Positions 1 to 10,829 are shown, counted from the first letter of the stretch. The stretch: DNA of 33,485 nt from Clostridiales bacterium (GCA_021203325.1 JAJQBL010000083.1:1-33485); one strand, 5' to 3'. Numbers and translations are program-made. The notes: a model not told the origin generated them from the sequence alone.

Positions 1-4
1 AGGG

Positions 5-148
5 ATGGTTCCATGCGTCAAATTACTGATAACATTTTTGATGATTGCTATAGGTATATCATGGAGACTATACCCTGAGGGCACGGCGCAGGATGTGGCC
101 GCCCGGACAGGTATCCGTCAACAACCAAATCGCAATACCGACGGATGA
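5..148 (+). CDS. possible small or partial membrane ORF at the window edge
   Basis: This frame is open from base 2. It has an ATG at 5 and stops at TGA 146-148, giving 47 codons with a hydrophobic stretch (LLITFLMIAIGIS) and a hydrophilic tail. It could be the 3' end of a gene starting outside the window, a small membrane peptide, or chance. Its third codon positions are AT-rich, unlike all neighbours, and no ribosome site can be judged because the window begins here. Another frame is also open from base 1 to the TGA at 76-78. No function is assigned. Confidence 0.2.
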   Translation: MVPCVKLLITFLMIAIGISWRLYPEGTAQDVAARTGIRQQPNRNTDG

Positions 149-179
149 ACATAGTTGTCCGCGGCTGGAGGACAATGGA

Positions 180-2827
<2,648 letters not shown>

Positions 2828-3874
2828 TCACTCGCTGACGCTGAACCGGTACTCCGTCACCTGATGATATGCCTCTCCGGGCCGGAGGACGGTGGAGGGA
2901 AATTCCGGGCGGTTGGGGGAGTCGGGGTAGTGCTGGGTCTCCAGACAGAAGCCGCCCCGCTGGGGGTAGACCGCGCCCCCCTTGCCGTGGCCCACCGGGT
3001 CGTCCTGGACGAAGTTGGCGGAGTAGAACTGGACGGCAGGCTGGGTGGTGTAAACGTCCATCAGGATGCCGGTGCGGGGACTCACCGCCGTGGCCACCGG
3101 CGTCTCCAGCGAGGGGAGATCCAGAATATAGTTGTGGTCATAGCCGCCGCCGAAGCGGAGCTGGGGATCGTCGGCCCCGATGTCCCGGCCGATGGGCTTG
3201 GGGACGGTGAAGTTGAAGGGGCCCTCCGGGGAGAGGCTGCGGATGACGCCGGTGGGGATGCTCTCGCTGTCCGCCTCGGTGATGCGGCTGGCGTTAAGCT
3301 GGAGGACGGTGTCCAGGGCGGCGCCGGAGGCGTGGCCGGACAGGTTGAAGTAGGAGTGGTTGGTCAGGTTGATCACCGTGGTTTGGTCGGCGGACGCCTG
3401 ATAGTCCAGCACCAGCCCGTCCTCCTCCGTCAGGGTGTAGGTCAGCTTCAGCGTCACCGCGCCGGGGTAGCCGTCCTCCCCGTCGGGGCTGGTGCGGCGC
3501 AGCACCAGAGAATCCCCCTCCACGGCGGCATCATACACCTCAAAGCAGAAGTTGCCGTGGAGGTGGTTCCGCCCCTCGTTGGGGGTGAGCTGCACTTCGC
3601 CCTCCTCCAGGGGGAAGCGGCTGCCCGCGATGCGGTTGGCGTACCGGCCCACGAAGGCGCCGTAGTAACAGCTGCCCCGCTCGTAGTCGGCTACGCTGTC
3701 GTAGCCCAGCACCACGTCGGTGAGGGTGCCGTCCCGGTCAGGGACGATGAGGGACTGCACGGTTCCGCCGTAGTCCAGCACCACGGCCCGGCAGCCGTGG
3801 CGGTTGGTCAGGGTGTAGGCGGTGACGGGGATGCCGGCGGCGGTGACGCCGAAGGGGGCGCTTGTGATGGACAT
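2828..3874 (-). CDS. galM: aldose 1-epimerase (mutarotase)
   Basis: This is a GalM-type mutarotase that interconverts alpha and beta anomers of aldoses such as glucose or galactose in the cytoplasm. Visible family motifs are DYGGTVQSLIVPDRDG, GRYANRIAGSRF, NEGRNHLHG, NLTNHSYFNLSG with a catalytic histidine, and GFCLETQHYPDSPN with the catalytic glutamate. At about 348 residues it has the normal length. The start at 3874 (MSITSAP) is preferred to the track ATG at 3889 because a GGAGG lies 8 bases upstream of it. It follows a ROK regulator in the same direction, with a hairpin between them. A sugar-catabolic link is likely, but the substrate is not shown. Confidence 0.92.
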   Translation of the reverse strand: MSITSAPFGVTAAGIPVTAYTLTNRHGCRAVVLDYGGTVQSLIVPDRDGTLTDVVLGYDSVADYERGSCYYGAFVGRYANRIAGSRFPLEEGEVQLTPNEGRNHLHGNFCFEVYDAAVEGDSLVLRRTSPDGEDGYPGAVTLKLTYTLTEEDGLVLDYQASADQTTVINLTNHSYFNLSGHASGAALDTVLQLNASRITEADSESIPTGVIRSLSPEGPFNFTVPKPIGRDIGADDPQLRFGGGYDHNYILDLPSLETPVATAVSPRTGILMDVYTTQPAVQFYSANFVQDDPVGHGKGGAVYPQRGGFCLETQHYPDSPNRPEFPSTVLRPGEAYHQVTEYRFSVSE

Positions 3875-3903
3875 AGACCATTCCTCCATTCAAATGGTAG
3901 AAA

Positions 3904-3934
3904 CTGCGGAGCCGGACGAGCAACCGGCTCCGCA
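3904..3934 (-). terminator. hairpin downstream of the ROK gene
   Basis: A perfect 12-bp stem CTGCGGAGCCGG / CCGGCTCCGCAG with a 7-base loop lies between the ROK gene and galM. On the minus strand only a short TTT follows, so it may be a weak terminator or a partial barrier that lowers galM expression relative to the regulator. Confidence 0.55.
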
Positions 3935-3983
3935 GGGGGAAATGCCCGCGCCGCAGAGGGCGGCAGCGCAGGCAATATACGCT

Positions 3984-5108
3984 TTAGATGTTCTCGATAA
4001 AATCGTTGACGAAGTACAGCGCAGCGCCCACGCAGGTGGACCAGTTCAGGTAACGGCTCAGCTTCAGGTACTTGCCGTCGGTATCGAAGGGGCTGAGGCT
4101 GCGCAGACGGAGGCGGAGATCCTCCAGATAGGGGCTCATGAACTGGGCCAGCGCGCCGCCCAGCACCACATCGCAGTCCAGCACCATGCGGATGTTGTTG
4201 ATGCCGTAGGACAGATGATCCAGATAGTCGTTCCAGATCTTCTGATACTCCAGGTTGCCATGCTCCAGGGCGTCGAAGAACTCCTCACGGCTGATGCCCA
4301 GGTCGGTGGAGATGCGGGCGGTGGAGCAATAGGCCTCCAGGCAGCCGCGGCGGCCGCAGGTGCAGCGCTGCCCGCCGGGGACGATGCACATATGGCCGAA
4401 CTCGCCGGAGTGATGGTGGTGGCCCATGTAACGGGCGCCGTCCAGCAGCACGGCGCCGCCGACGCCCCGCTGAATGGACAGGTAGACCATGTTCTCATGC
4501 TCGGCATGGTTCCACCACTCGGCCATGCCGCCGGCGTTGGCGTCGTTCTCCACATGGCAGGGGTAGGGGATGTGGGAGGTCAGCTGGTCAAAGGTCAGGT
4601 TCTCCGCGGACAGGGTGCGGGACAGGCTGATGATGCCGGTGTCCTCATCGGGGATGCCGGGCAGGGCCACGCCCACGCCCAGCAGGGCGGTGCGGTCGAT
4701 CTGGTTCTTGTCGATAAAGGACTCCAGCAGGCTGGCCACCCCTTCAAAATAGGCGTCGGAGATCTCAAAGGCCCGCTCCACGTGCTCCTGATACAGTACC
4801 TTGGCCCGCAGGTCGATGCAGACCAGATGGATATGGTAGTTGGAGAGCATAATGCCGATGCTGCACTTGATGGAGGCGTTCAGGCCGATGGCCCGGGGCT
4901 TCCGGCCGCCGGTGGAGTCAAAGGTGCCCTGGGTCTCCAGCAGACCGGCGTCCTGCAGCTCCTTCAGGTTCTGGCCCACGGTGGGCAGGCTCAGGTTCAG
5001 GTTGTGGGCCACGTCCTGCTTGGTGACGGGGGTGGGGGAGGCATAGATATAGCGGAATACGCGGTTGCGGTTCTGCCGGCGCAGCTCAGCGGTGTTATAA
5101 GTGGTCAT
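3984..5108 (-). CDS. ROK-family transcriptional regulator (XylR/NagC type)
   Basis: This is a predicted sugar-responsive repressor of 374 residues. An N-terminal winged helix-turn-helix (about residues 8-65, with PVTKQDVAHNLNLSLPTVGQNLKEL) precedes a ROK sugar-kinase-like domain. The ROK zinc signature is intact: GEFGHM at 235-240, then CTCGRRGCLE with Cys249, Cys251 and Cys256. The kinase-type END motif (about 187-189) is also retained, although regulators of this family normally bind rather than phosphorylate sugar. An AAAGGATG ribosome site precedes ATG 5108. galM lies immediately downstream, so control of a hexose or pentose regulon is inferred. Its ligand is unknown, and it could also act on the glucuronate operon 11 kb away. 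Confidence 0.9.
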   Translation of the reverse strand: MTTYNTAELRRQNRNRVFRYIYASPTPVTKQDVAHNLNLSLPTVGQNLKELQDAGLLETQGTFDSTGGRKPRAIGLNASIKCSIGIMLSNYHIHLVCIDLRAKVLYQEHVERAFEISDAYFEGVASLLESFIDKNQIDRTALLGVGVALPGIPDEDTGIISLSRTLSAENLTFDQLTSHIPYPCHVENDANAGGMAEWWNHAEHENMVYLSIQRGVGGAVLLDGARYMGHHHHSGEFGHMCIVPGGQRCTCGRRGCLEAYCSTARISTDLGISREEFFDALEHGNLEYQKIWNDYLDHLSYGINNIRMVLDCDVVLGGALAQFMSPYLEDLRLRLRSLSPFDTDGKYLKLSRYLNWSTCVGAALYFVNDFIENI

Positions 5109-5505
5109 GGGAATTCATCCTTTCAATCTCTAGTCGGGTTCCTTTTGGAAAAGAACATTCAGCTTTCCTTTAGTCTACCAAAAAAACAAAGGCGTTTACA
5201 ATGGCAAAACTGTATATTTTACAAAAGACTTGCACGAAGGGTTTTGTACACTCTGCCCATACCCTCCGCGTTCCGAAGGAACCCGGCGGCAAAATGAGGC
5301 ATTTTCTGCGGAAAAACGGCGTTGTCTGACCGTTTCTGCGGGCGCGGGAGGGAAAGTATTTTGCCCTCCAAACGAGTGCTGCCTGCCATGTGGTCAATAT
5401 AACACTTTTGAAATGAGATAGCTATTGATAAAAGGGAAAGATTTTCTTCCATAATCCGGATAAAAGTGGTAAAATTATCTAAATACCTGGAAAGGAGGAC
5501 CATTC
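5109..5505. other. divergent intergenic region between the ROK gene and recG
   Basis: This 397-base gene-free stretch is AT-rich towards both ends. It holds the ROK promoter on the left. On the right is a weak recG promoter candidate: TAAAAT at 5470-5475 with a poor TTCCAT 17 bases upstream, and an alternative TTGATA at 5425. AAAGGAGG follows just before recG. A short inverted repeat GGAGGG/CCCTCC lies at about 5347-5369. No coding potential convinced me; the small track ORFs here lack ribosome sites. Confidence 0.5.
5172..5201 (-). promoter_or_regulatory. candidate promoter of the ROK gene
   Basis: On the minus strand, TTGTAA (5201-5196) and TAGACT (5177-5172) are separated by 18 bases, about 65 bases upstream of the start codon. 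A direct repeat TTTACAA occurs at 5195-5201 and 5218-5224, 23 bp apart. The first copy overlaps the -35 box and could be an autoregulatory site. Confidence 0.45.
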
Positions 5506-7599
5506 ATGGCGATTCAGCTGACAGACCCGGTGCAGACCCTGCCCGGCATCGGCCCGACCCGGGCCAGGGGGCTGGAAAAGCTGGGCATCGCCACGGCGGG
5601 GGACCTGCTGTGGTACTTTCCCAAGCGCTACGAGGACAGGCGGGCCACCGTCTCCATCGCCGACGCCCCCGTGGAGACGGCGGTGTGCGTCCCCGCCATG
5701 GTGGCCCGGCGGCCCGTCACCAGCCCCATCCGCCAGGGGCTGACGGTGACAAAGGTGCGGGTGGTGGACGACCAGGGGCAGATGACCGTTACCTTTTTCA
5801 ACCAGACCTATGTGCAAACCGCCCTGACGCCGGGGGAGGAATACGTCTTCTTCGGAAAGGTGGAGAAGGACAGCGGCCGGGTGGCCATGACCAACCCCGT
5901 CTTTGAGCCAAAGGGCCGCCAGCGGTTCACCGGCCGCATCATGCCGGTGTATCCCCTGACGGCGGGCATCTCCAACAACCTGATTGCCGGGGCGGTGCAG
6001 CGGGTGCTGGCGGACTGCGGCAGAAGCGTCCCGGAGCGCCTGCCGGAGGAGCTGCGGCGGGAACACGGGCTGCTGTCCATCGGCCCGGCCCTCCAATACG
6101 TCCACTTCCCCAGAACTGAGGGGGAGCTGGAGGGGGCCCGGCGGCGGCTGGTATTTGAGGAGCTATACTACTTCTCCCTGGGCCTGGCCCTGATGAAGAC
6201 CCGACGGGGCATGGGCCAGGGGGCGGTTTGCACCGGCGGCAGGCTGGAGGATTATATCGCCACCCTGCCCTTCCCCCTGACCGGAGCCCAGCGCCGGGCC
6301 CTGGAGGAGGCCGCCGCCGACATGGCCTCCGGCCGGGCCATGAACCGGCTGGTGCAGGGGGACGTGGGCAGCGGCAAGACGGTGGTGGCGGCGGGCTGCC
6401 TGTACCTGGCGGCGAAAAGCGGGTGGCAGTCGGCCCTGATGGCCCCCACCGAGATTCTGGCCCGGCAGCACTACGCCACCTTACAGCCCCTGCTGGAGCA
6501 GAGCGGCCTCCGGGTGGGCCTGCTCACCGGCAGCATGAAGGCGAAGGAGAAGCGAGGCGTCTATGAGGAGCTGGAGCTGGGGATGCTGGATGTGGTCATC
6601 GGCACCCACGCCCTGCTGTCCGAAGGGGTGCGGTTCCGGCGGCTGGGCCTGGTGGTCACCGACGAGCAGCACCGTTTCGGCGTGGGCCAGCGGGCGGCTC
6701 TGGCCGGAAAGGGGGGAGAAGGGGACTTCCACCCCCATGTGCTGGTGCTGTCCGCCACCCCCATCCCCCGGACCCTGGCGCTGATTCTCTATGGGGATTT
6801 GGAGGTGTCCGTCATGGACGAGCTGCCCCCGGGGCGGCAGACCATCGACACCTTCCTCATCAGCGAGGACAAGCGCCAGCGGATGTACGGCTTCATCCGC
6901 CGTCAGAATGCGGAGGGGCACCAGACCTATATCGTCTGCCCCGCCGTGGGGGACGCCGACGCCCCCCTCCAGGAGACGGAGCTGACCCCCGCCCAGGAGC
7001 TGAAGGCGGTGGAGGCCTATGCGGAAACGCTGCAAAAAGAGGTGTTCCCCGACCTTCGTATCGGCCTGGTCCACGGCAAGCTCAGCGCCAAAGCGAAGGC
7101 CGCCGCCATGAACGCCTTCGCCGCCGGGGAGACGGACGTGCTGGTGGCCACCACGGTCATCGAGGTGGGGGTGGACGTGCCCAACGCCACCCTGATGGTG
7201 GTGGAGAACGCCGAACGCTTCGGCCTGTCCCAGCTCCACCAGCTCCGGGGCCGGGTGGGCCGGGGGACGGCCAAGAGCTACTGCGTTCTGGTGTCCTCCA
7301 ACCGCAGCCAGGAGACCCGGAAGCGGCTGAAAGCCCTCTGCTCCACCAACGACGGCTTCAAAATCGCGGAGCTGGATCTGGAGCTGCGGGGCCCCGGCGA
7401 CTTCTTCGGCAACCGGCAGCACGGCCTGCCCCAGCTCCGGGTGGCGGACCTGGCGGGGGATATGCGGGTACTGCGGGAGGCCCAGGAGGCGGCGGAGGCG
7501 CTGCTGGAACAGGACCCCGACTTGCAAACCCCGAAAAACCGTGCTATATTGGAGCGGGTGCAGGAGCTGTTCGCCCAGAATCAGGACACATTAAATTAA
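5506..7599 (+). CDS. recG: ATP-dependent DNA helicase RecG
   Basis: RecG regresses stalled replication forks and branch-migrates Holliday-type junctions. The 697-residue length matches the family (E. coli 693). An N-terminal wedge/OB-type region (about 1-230) precedes superfamily 2 helicase motifs. These are Walker A in GDVGSGKTVVAAG (about 284-296), DEQH (386-389), LSATPIPRTLAL, and motifs V-VI in VATTVIEVGVDVPNATLMV and QLHQLRGRVGRG. The start is fixed by AAAGGAGG just upstream of ATG 5506. A small cysteine-rich gene follows after 36 bases, probably co-transcribed. Codons are rich in CGG and GGG, unlike the glucuronate operon downstream. Confidence 0.97.
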   Translation: MAIQLTDPVQTLPGIGPTRARGLEKLGIATAGDLLWYFPKRYEDRRATVSIADAPVETAVCVPAMVARRPVTSPIRQGLTVTKVRVVDDQGQMTVTFFNQTYVQTALTPGEEYVFFGKVEKDSGRVAMTNPVFEPKGRQRFTGRIMPVYPLTAGISNNLIAGAVQRVLADCGRSVPERLPEELRREHGLLSIGPALQYVHFPRTEGELEGARRRLVFEELYYFSLGLALMKTRRGMGQGAVCTGGRLEDYIATLPFPLTGAQRRALEEAAADMASGRAMNRLVQGDVGSGKTVVAAGCLYLAAKSGWQSALMAPTEILARQHYATLQPLLEQSGLRVGLLTGSMKAKEKRGVYEELELGMLDVVIGTHALLSEGVRFRRLGLVVTDEQHRFGVGQRAALAGKGGEGDFHPHVLVLSATPIPRTLALILYGDLEVSVMDELPPGRQTIDTFLISEDKRQRMYGFIRRQNAEGHQTYIVCPAVGDADAPLQETELTPAQELKAVEAYAETLQKEVFPDLRIGLVHGKLSAKAKAAAMNAFAAGETDVLVATTVIEVGVDVPNATLMVVENAERFGLSQLHQLRGRVGRGTAKSYCVLVSSNRSQETRKRLKALCSTNDGFKIAELDLELRGPGDFFGNRQHGLPQLRVADLAGDMRVLREAQEAAEALLEQDPDLQTPKNRAILERVQELFAQNQDTLN

Positions 7600-7635
7600 A
7601 CAGCGCTTCAGGAAACAGAAAGGACGGTACAATCC

Positions 7636-8043
7636 ATGAGTGAATTGTTAGAGAGAAGCAAGGCCCTGCGGGGCGACCCCAACGTACACTATAACTGCGC
7701 CCAGAGCGTGCTGATCCCCTTCGCGGAGCGCAGGGGGATGGACACCGCCACCGCCAATGCCCTCAGCGCCAATTTCGGTGCGGGGATGAAGATGGCCTCG
7801 GTATGCGGGGCGGTCACCGGCGGGCTGATAGCCCTGGGGCTGTACGGCGTGGACGACGGCCCCACCGTCAACCGGTTCTACAAAATGGTGAAGGACAACC
7901 ACAACGGCATGCTGCTGTGCCGGGAGCTGCTGGCCGCCTACAAGAAAAGCGGCGGCACAGACAAAAAGCCCCACTGTGACGGGATGGTGTATGAGTGCGT
8001 CCAGGCGGTGGAGGAGATTCTCACGGAGAAGGGGCTGCTGTAA
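7636..8043 (+). CDS. C_GCAxxG_C_C family protein (putative redox protein)
   Basis: This small 135-residue protein is recognised by its cysteine pattern: NCAQS (Cys21), FGAGMKMASVCGAVTGG (Cys57), LCRE (Cys95), HCDG (Cys114) and ECV (Cys121). The family is named for these cysteines and is often called a split-Soret cytochrome-like or redox-disulfide protein. Its biochemical role is not established. A GAAAGGACGG ribosome site precedes ATG 7636. It lies 36 bases after recG in the same direction. A conserved intergenic block begins two bases after its stop codon. Confidence 0.85.
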   Translation: MSELLERSKALRGDPNVHYNCAQSVLIPFAERRGMDTATANALSANFGAGMKMASVCGAVTGGLIALGLYGVDDGPTVNRFYKMVKDNHNGMLLCRELLAAYKKSGGTDKKPHCDGMVYECVQAVEEILTEKGLL

Positions 8044-8045
8044 GG

Positions 8046-8065
8046 GGGAATGTTATCAACCTGAG
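8046..8065 (+). repeat. 20-bp conserved block, copy 1 of 3
   Basis: GGGAATGTTATCAACCTGAG matches two other blocks at 10866-10885 and 31735-31754. All differences fall at positions that would be silent if read as Gly-Asn-Val-Ile-Asn-Leu-Arg. It starts 2 bases after the preceding stop codon and lies 120 bases upstream of repeat copy A. Confidence 0.7.
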
Positions 8066-8184
8066 ATACAATCTATCCTGAGTTGAGGAGCATAGCATAG
8101 CCTTACAGTCAGATGTCCACGACCAAAGGATAACAAAATTGACGCCCGTTCCGCCGAAGGCAGGAACGTGGCGGCAATCCCCGC

Positions 8185-8430
8185 CAGCCGCCATCGGCGG
8201 CAGCTTTGGTGCGTGTAAAGTTACATCGTCTCTGGCGGGATAGACCACGTATGGGGTGGATAGCGCGAAGCCCCAGCGGAACAGGAGAGGGATTCTTAAG
8301 GGGGAGCGAGGCCCCGAGCTTCCCCTTAAGCCGCCCTCTTTCCCCCATTTCTCGGCGGAGCAAGAAATGGGGCCCCCGGAGGGAAAGAACGTATTTCCTT
8401 CATCAACCCTTGTCTAAGGAAAACATTCTC
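8185..8430 (+). repeat. dispersed structured intergenic repeat, copy A
   Basis: This 246-bp stretch aligns with 31840-32081 over its whole length in the same orientation, with blocks of perfect identity such as ATCGGCGGCAGCTTTGGTGC, CAAGAAATGGGGCCCCCGGA and CCTTGTCTAAGGA. Two hairpins are evident: 8295-8330 (CTTAAGGGGGAGC / GCTTCCCCTTAAG) and 8343-8372 (CCCCATTTC / GAAATGGGG, loop containing GCGGAG). A GTCT...AGAC pair encloses CTGGCGGGAT. No reading frame is preserved between copies, so it is more likely a structured RNA element or a non-autonomous repeat than a gene. Together with block 8046-8065 it fills the 458-base gap between genes. Confidence 0.82.
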
Positions 8431-8450
8431 CTTAAATTTGCCGTTACCCT

Positions 8451-8496
8451 GAAAGCCGGTAGCCGCCGCGCAGCTGCGCGGCGGCTACCGGCTTTC
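8451..8496 (-). terminator. 46-bp perfect palindrome downstream of the metal ATPase
   Basis: The two 23-bp arms (GAAAGCCGGTAGCCGCCGCG... and its complement) are perfectly self-complementary with no spacer. It begins 5 bases beyond the stop codon of the minus-strand P-type ATPase, the position of a terminator or mRNA-stabilising hairpin. No T run follows on the minus strand, so intrinsic termination is uncertain. Confidence 0.6.
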
Positions 8497-8501
8497 AGCC
8501 T

Positions 8502-10388
8502 TTACTTTTTCCGTCCGGCCTGCAGCGCCCGCATGGCGTTCAGCACGGCCAGCACCATGACCCCCACGTCGGCGAACACGGCCCACCACATATTGGCCAC
8601 GCCCACCGCGCCCAGCACCAGGCACAGGGCCTTCACCGCCAGGGCGAACACGATGTTCTCATGGACGATTGCCAGGGTCTTTCGGGCGATCTGCATGGCC
8701 AGGGCGATTTTGGCCGGGTCGTCGTCCATCAGGACGATGTCCGCCGCCTCGATGGCGGCATCGCTGCCCAGGGCGCCCATGGCGATGCCCACATCGGCCC
8801 GGGACAGCACCGGCGCGTCGTTGATGCCGTCCCCCACGAAGGCCAGCTTTTTGCCCTTGCCCTGCCGGGCCAGCAGGGCCTCCACCTGCTCCACCTTGTC
8901 GCCGGGGAGGAGCTGGGCGTAATATTGGTCGATGCCCAGTTCGCCCGCCACGGCCTGGGCCGTGGCCTGATTGTCGCCGGTGAGCATGACGGTCCGGGTG
9001 ACCCCGGCGGCCTTCAGCCCGGCGATGGCCTCTTTTGCGGTGGGCTTCACCACGTCGGAGATCAGGATGTATCCCAGGTATTGCCCGTCCTCCGCCACAT
9101 GGATGACGGTGCCCGGGGCGGCGGCGGGGATGTAGGCCACATGGAGGGCTTCCATCAGCCGGGGGTTGCCCACGGCCACGGTGCGGCCGTCCACCCGGGC
9201 GGTGACGCCGTGACCTCCCACCTCCTCCGCGTCGGTGACCCGGCCGGGGGCGAATTCCCTGCCCACGGCGGCCTTCAGGCTGCGGCTGATGGGGTGATTG
9301 GAGTAGGACTCCGCCAGGGCGGCCCGCTCCAGCAGGGTTTCACGGGAGACGCCCGCCTCCGGATGCACCTCCGCCACCTGGAACACGCCCTGGGTCAGGG
9401 TGCCGGTTTTGTCAAAGACCACGCAGTCCGTCTCCGCCAAAGCCTCCAGATAGTTGGAGCCTTTCACCAGGATGCCCTGGCTGGAGGCCCCGCCGATGCC
9501 GCCGAAGAAGGACAGGGGGATGGAAATCACCAACGCGCAGGGGCAGCTGATGACCAGGAAGGTCAGGGCACGATACACCCAGGTGCCCCAGTTGGCCTCC
9601 CCGCCGATGAGCAGCCCCACCACCGGGGGCAGAATTGCAAGAGCCAGGGCCCCGTAGCAGACGGCGGGGGTGTAGTACCGGGCGAAACGGGTGATGAAAT
9701 TCTCCATCCGGGCCTTTTTCATGGAGGAGTTTTCTACCAAGTCGAGAATTTTGGACACGGTGGAGGCCCCAAACTCTTTCGTGGTGCGGATACGGAGGAC
9801 GCCGGTCATGTTGATGCAGCCGGACAGGACGCTGTCCCCCGCCGTGGCCTCCCGTGGAAGGCTCTCGCCGGTGAGGGCGGCGGTGTCCAGAGTGGCGGAG
9901 CCTTCGATGGCGTCCCCGTCGATGGGGATACGCTCGCCGGGCTGCACCATGATGACGGAACCCACGGCCACATCGTCCGGGTCCACCTCCTCAAGGGAGC
10001 CGTCCTCCAGCTCCAGGTTGGCGCTGTCCGGGCGGATGTCCATCAGGTCGGAGATGCTCCGGCGGCTTTTGCCCACGGCGATGCCCTGGAACAGCTCCCC
10101 GATCTGGTAGAACAGCATAACGGCCACGCCCTCGCTGTACTCCCCCAGGGCCATGGCGCCAATGGTGGCCACCGCCATCAGGAAGCACTCGTCAAAGGGC
10201 TGGCGGTTGCGGATGCCCTTCCCCGCCTTTATCAGCACGTCATAGCCGATGGTCAGGTAGGGGATGAGGTAAAGCACCAGCGCCAGCCAGTTGGGGACGG
10301 GCAGCAGCCGGCAGAGCAGCGTCACCGCAAGCAGCAGCGCCAGCGCCAGAATGACCCGGAGGAGGGTCTTTTTTTGTTTTTTGGTCAT
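8502..10388 (-). CDS. heavy-metal P1B-type ATPase, Zn/Cd/Pb class
   Basis: This is a 628-residue membrane pump predicted to export divalent metal using ATP. Visible elements are the actuator TGES (173-176), the metal-site CPC in transmembrane helix 6 (SCPCALVIS, 282-284), phosphorylation Asp326 in DKTGTLT, the HP of SNHPIS, TGDN, and [20 protein letters not shown]. The C-terminal helices carry Lys in VKALCLVLG and Asp in FADVGVMVL, the pair typical of ZntA/CadA rather than of copper pumps. It has no fused N-terminal metal-binding domain; a separate HMA protein is encoded just upstream. The ATG at 10388 follows AAAGGA with a rather long 12-base spacing. Which metal it prefers is inferred only. 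Confidence 0.93.
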   Translation of the reverse strand: MTKKQKKTLLRVILALALLLAVTLLCRLLPVPNWLALVLYLIPYLTIGYDVLIKAGKGIRNRQPFDECFLMAVATIGAMALGEYSEGVAVMLFYQIGELFQGIAVGKSRRSISDLMDIRPDSANLELEDGSLEEVDPDDVAVGSVIMVQPGERIPIDGDAIEGSATLDTAALTGESLPREATAGDSVLSGCINMTGVLRIRTTKEFGASTVSKILDLVENSSMKKARMENFITRFARYYTPAVCYGALALAILPPVVGLLIGGEANWGTWVYRALTFLVISCPCALVISIPLSFFGGIGGASSQGILVKGSNYLEALAETDCVVFDKTGTLTQGVFQVAEVHPEAGVSRETLLERAALAESYSNHPISRSLKAAVGREFAPGRVTDAEEVGGHGVTARVDGRTVAVGNPRLMEALHVAYIPAAAPGTVIHVAEDGQYLGYILISDVVKPTAKEAIAGLKAAGVTRTVMLTGDNQATAQAVAGELGIDQYYAQLLPGDKVEQVEALLARQGKGKKLAFVGDGINDAPVLSRADVGIAMGALGSDAAIEAADIVLMDDDPAKIALAMQIARKTLAIVHENIVFALAVKALCLVLGAVGVANMWWAVFADVGVMVLAVLNAMRALQAGRKK

Positions 10389-10410
10389 AGGGGGTCACGG
10401 TCCTTTCGGA

Positions 10411-10437
10411 GGATTTGGCCGCGCTGCGGCCAAATCC
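10411..10437 (-). other. intercistronic hairpin between the HMA gene and the ATPase gene
   Basis: A perfect 12-bp stem GGATTTGGCCGC / GCGGCCAAATCC with a 3-base loop fills most of the 53-base gap, ending just before the ATPase ribosome site (minus strand). There is no T run. It could stabilise the upstream HMA message or partly block ribosome access, setting more chaperone than pump. Confidence 0.7.
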
Positions 10438-10441
10438 TCTC

Positions 10442-10660
10442 TCACAGATAGATTTCGCAGTCGTCCTCCACCCGCTTGCAGTTCTTCAGCACCGCCTGCA
10501 TGGTGGCGGACACGTCCGCCCCGTCGGCGAACTCCACCTTCATCTTCTGGGTCATGAAGCTGACGGTGGCGTCGGCAACACCGGTGGTCTTTTTGGCGGC
10601 GTCCTCCATTTTGGCGGCGCAGTTGGCGCAGTCTACTTCGATTTTATAGGTCTTTTTCAT
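10442..10660 (-). CDS. stand-alone heavy-metal-associated (HMA) domain protein
   Basis: This 72-residue ferredoxin-like metal chaperone has a CxxC site at Cys11-Ala-Asn-Cys14 within KIEVDCANCAAKMED. The normal GMxC is replaced by VDC, as is common in Zn/Cd-type domains. Two further cysteines lie near the C-terminus (NCKRVEDDCEIYL). The start at 10660 (MKKTYK) is chosen over the track start at 10714 because AAAGGAG precedes it by 9 bases. It is first in an operon with the P1B ATPase, which lacks its own N-terminal HMA domain, so the two probably act together: capture and hand-over, or gating of the pump. Confidence 0.9.
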   Translation of the reverse strand: MKKTYKIEVDCANCAAKMEDAAKKTTGVADATVSFMTQKMKVEFADGADVSATMQAVLKNCKRVEDDCEIYL

Positions 10661-10691
10661 GGGAAACAGCTCCTTTATCAAATTTGAATGT

Positions 10692-10705
10692 TGAACATAT
10701 GAGCA
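10692..10705. promoter_or_regulatory. candidate ArsR/SmtB-type operator
   Basis: TGAACATATGAGCA is an imperfect dyad resembling the TGAAC-centred operators of ArsR/SmtB metal sensors. It lies just downstream of the predicted transcription start of the HMA-ATPase operon. A second palindrome, TCAAATTTGA, lies at 10678-10687 next to the ribosome site. No ArsR gene is in the window, so the regulator is inferred. Confidence 0.35.
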
Positions 10706-10725
10706 GCCATTCATTTATTGTCTGT

Positions 10726-10754
10726 ATCATAGCACTGCGCTGCGGGGCTGTCAA
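10726..10754 (-). promoter_or_regulatory. sigma-A promoter of the HMA-ATPase operon
   Basis: On the minus strand, TTGACA (10754-10749) and TATGAT (10731-10726) are spaced by exactly 17 bases, about 65 bases upstream of the HMA start codon. This is a near-consensus promoter. Confidence 0.85.
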
Positions 10755-10829
10755 GGGGGAAATGAAAAAAATCACGGAAATCAAGTTTTCGGGCAAACAT
10801 ACCAGAGAACCCCTCCGGCTGGCCCTTCC

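Noticed and set aside
8206-8922. 238-residue plus-strand ORF running from repeat copy A into the ATPase region
   Set aside because: The frame is not preserved in copy B, and it continues antisense through the P-type ATPase.
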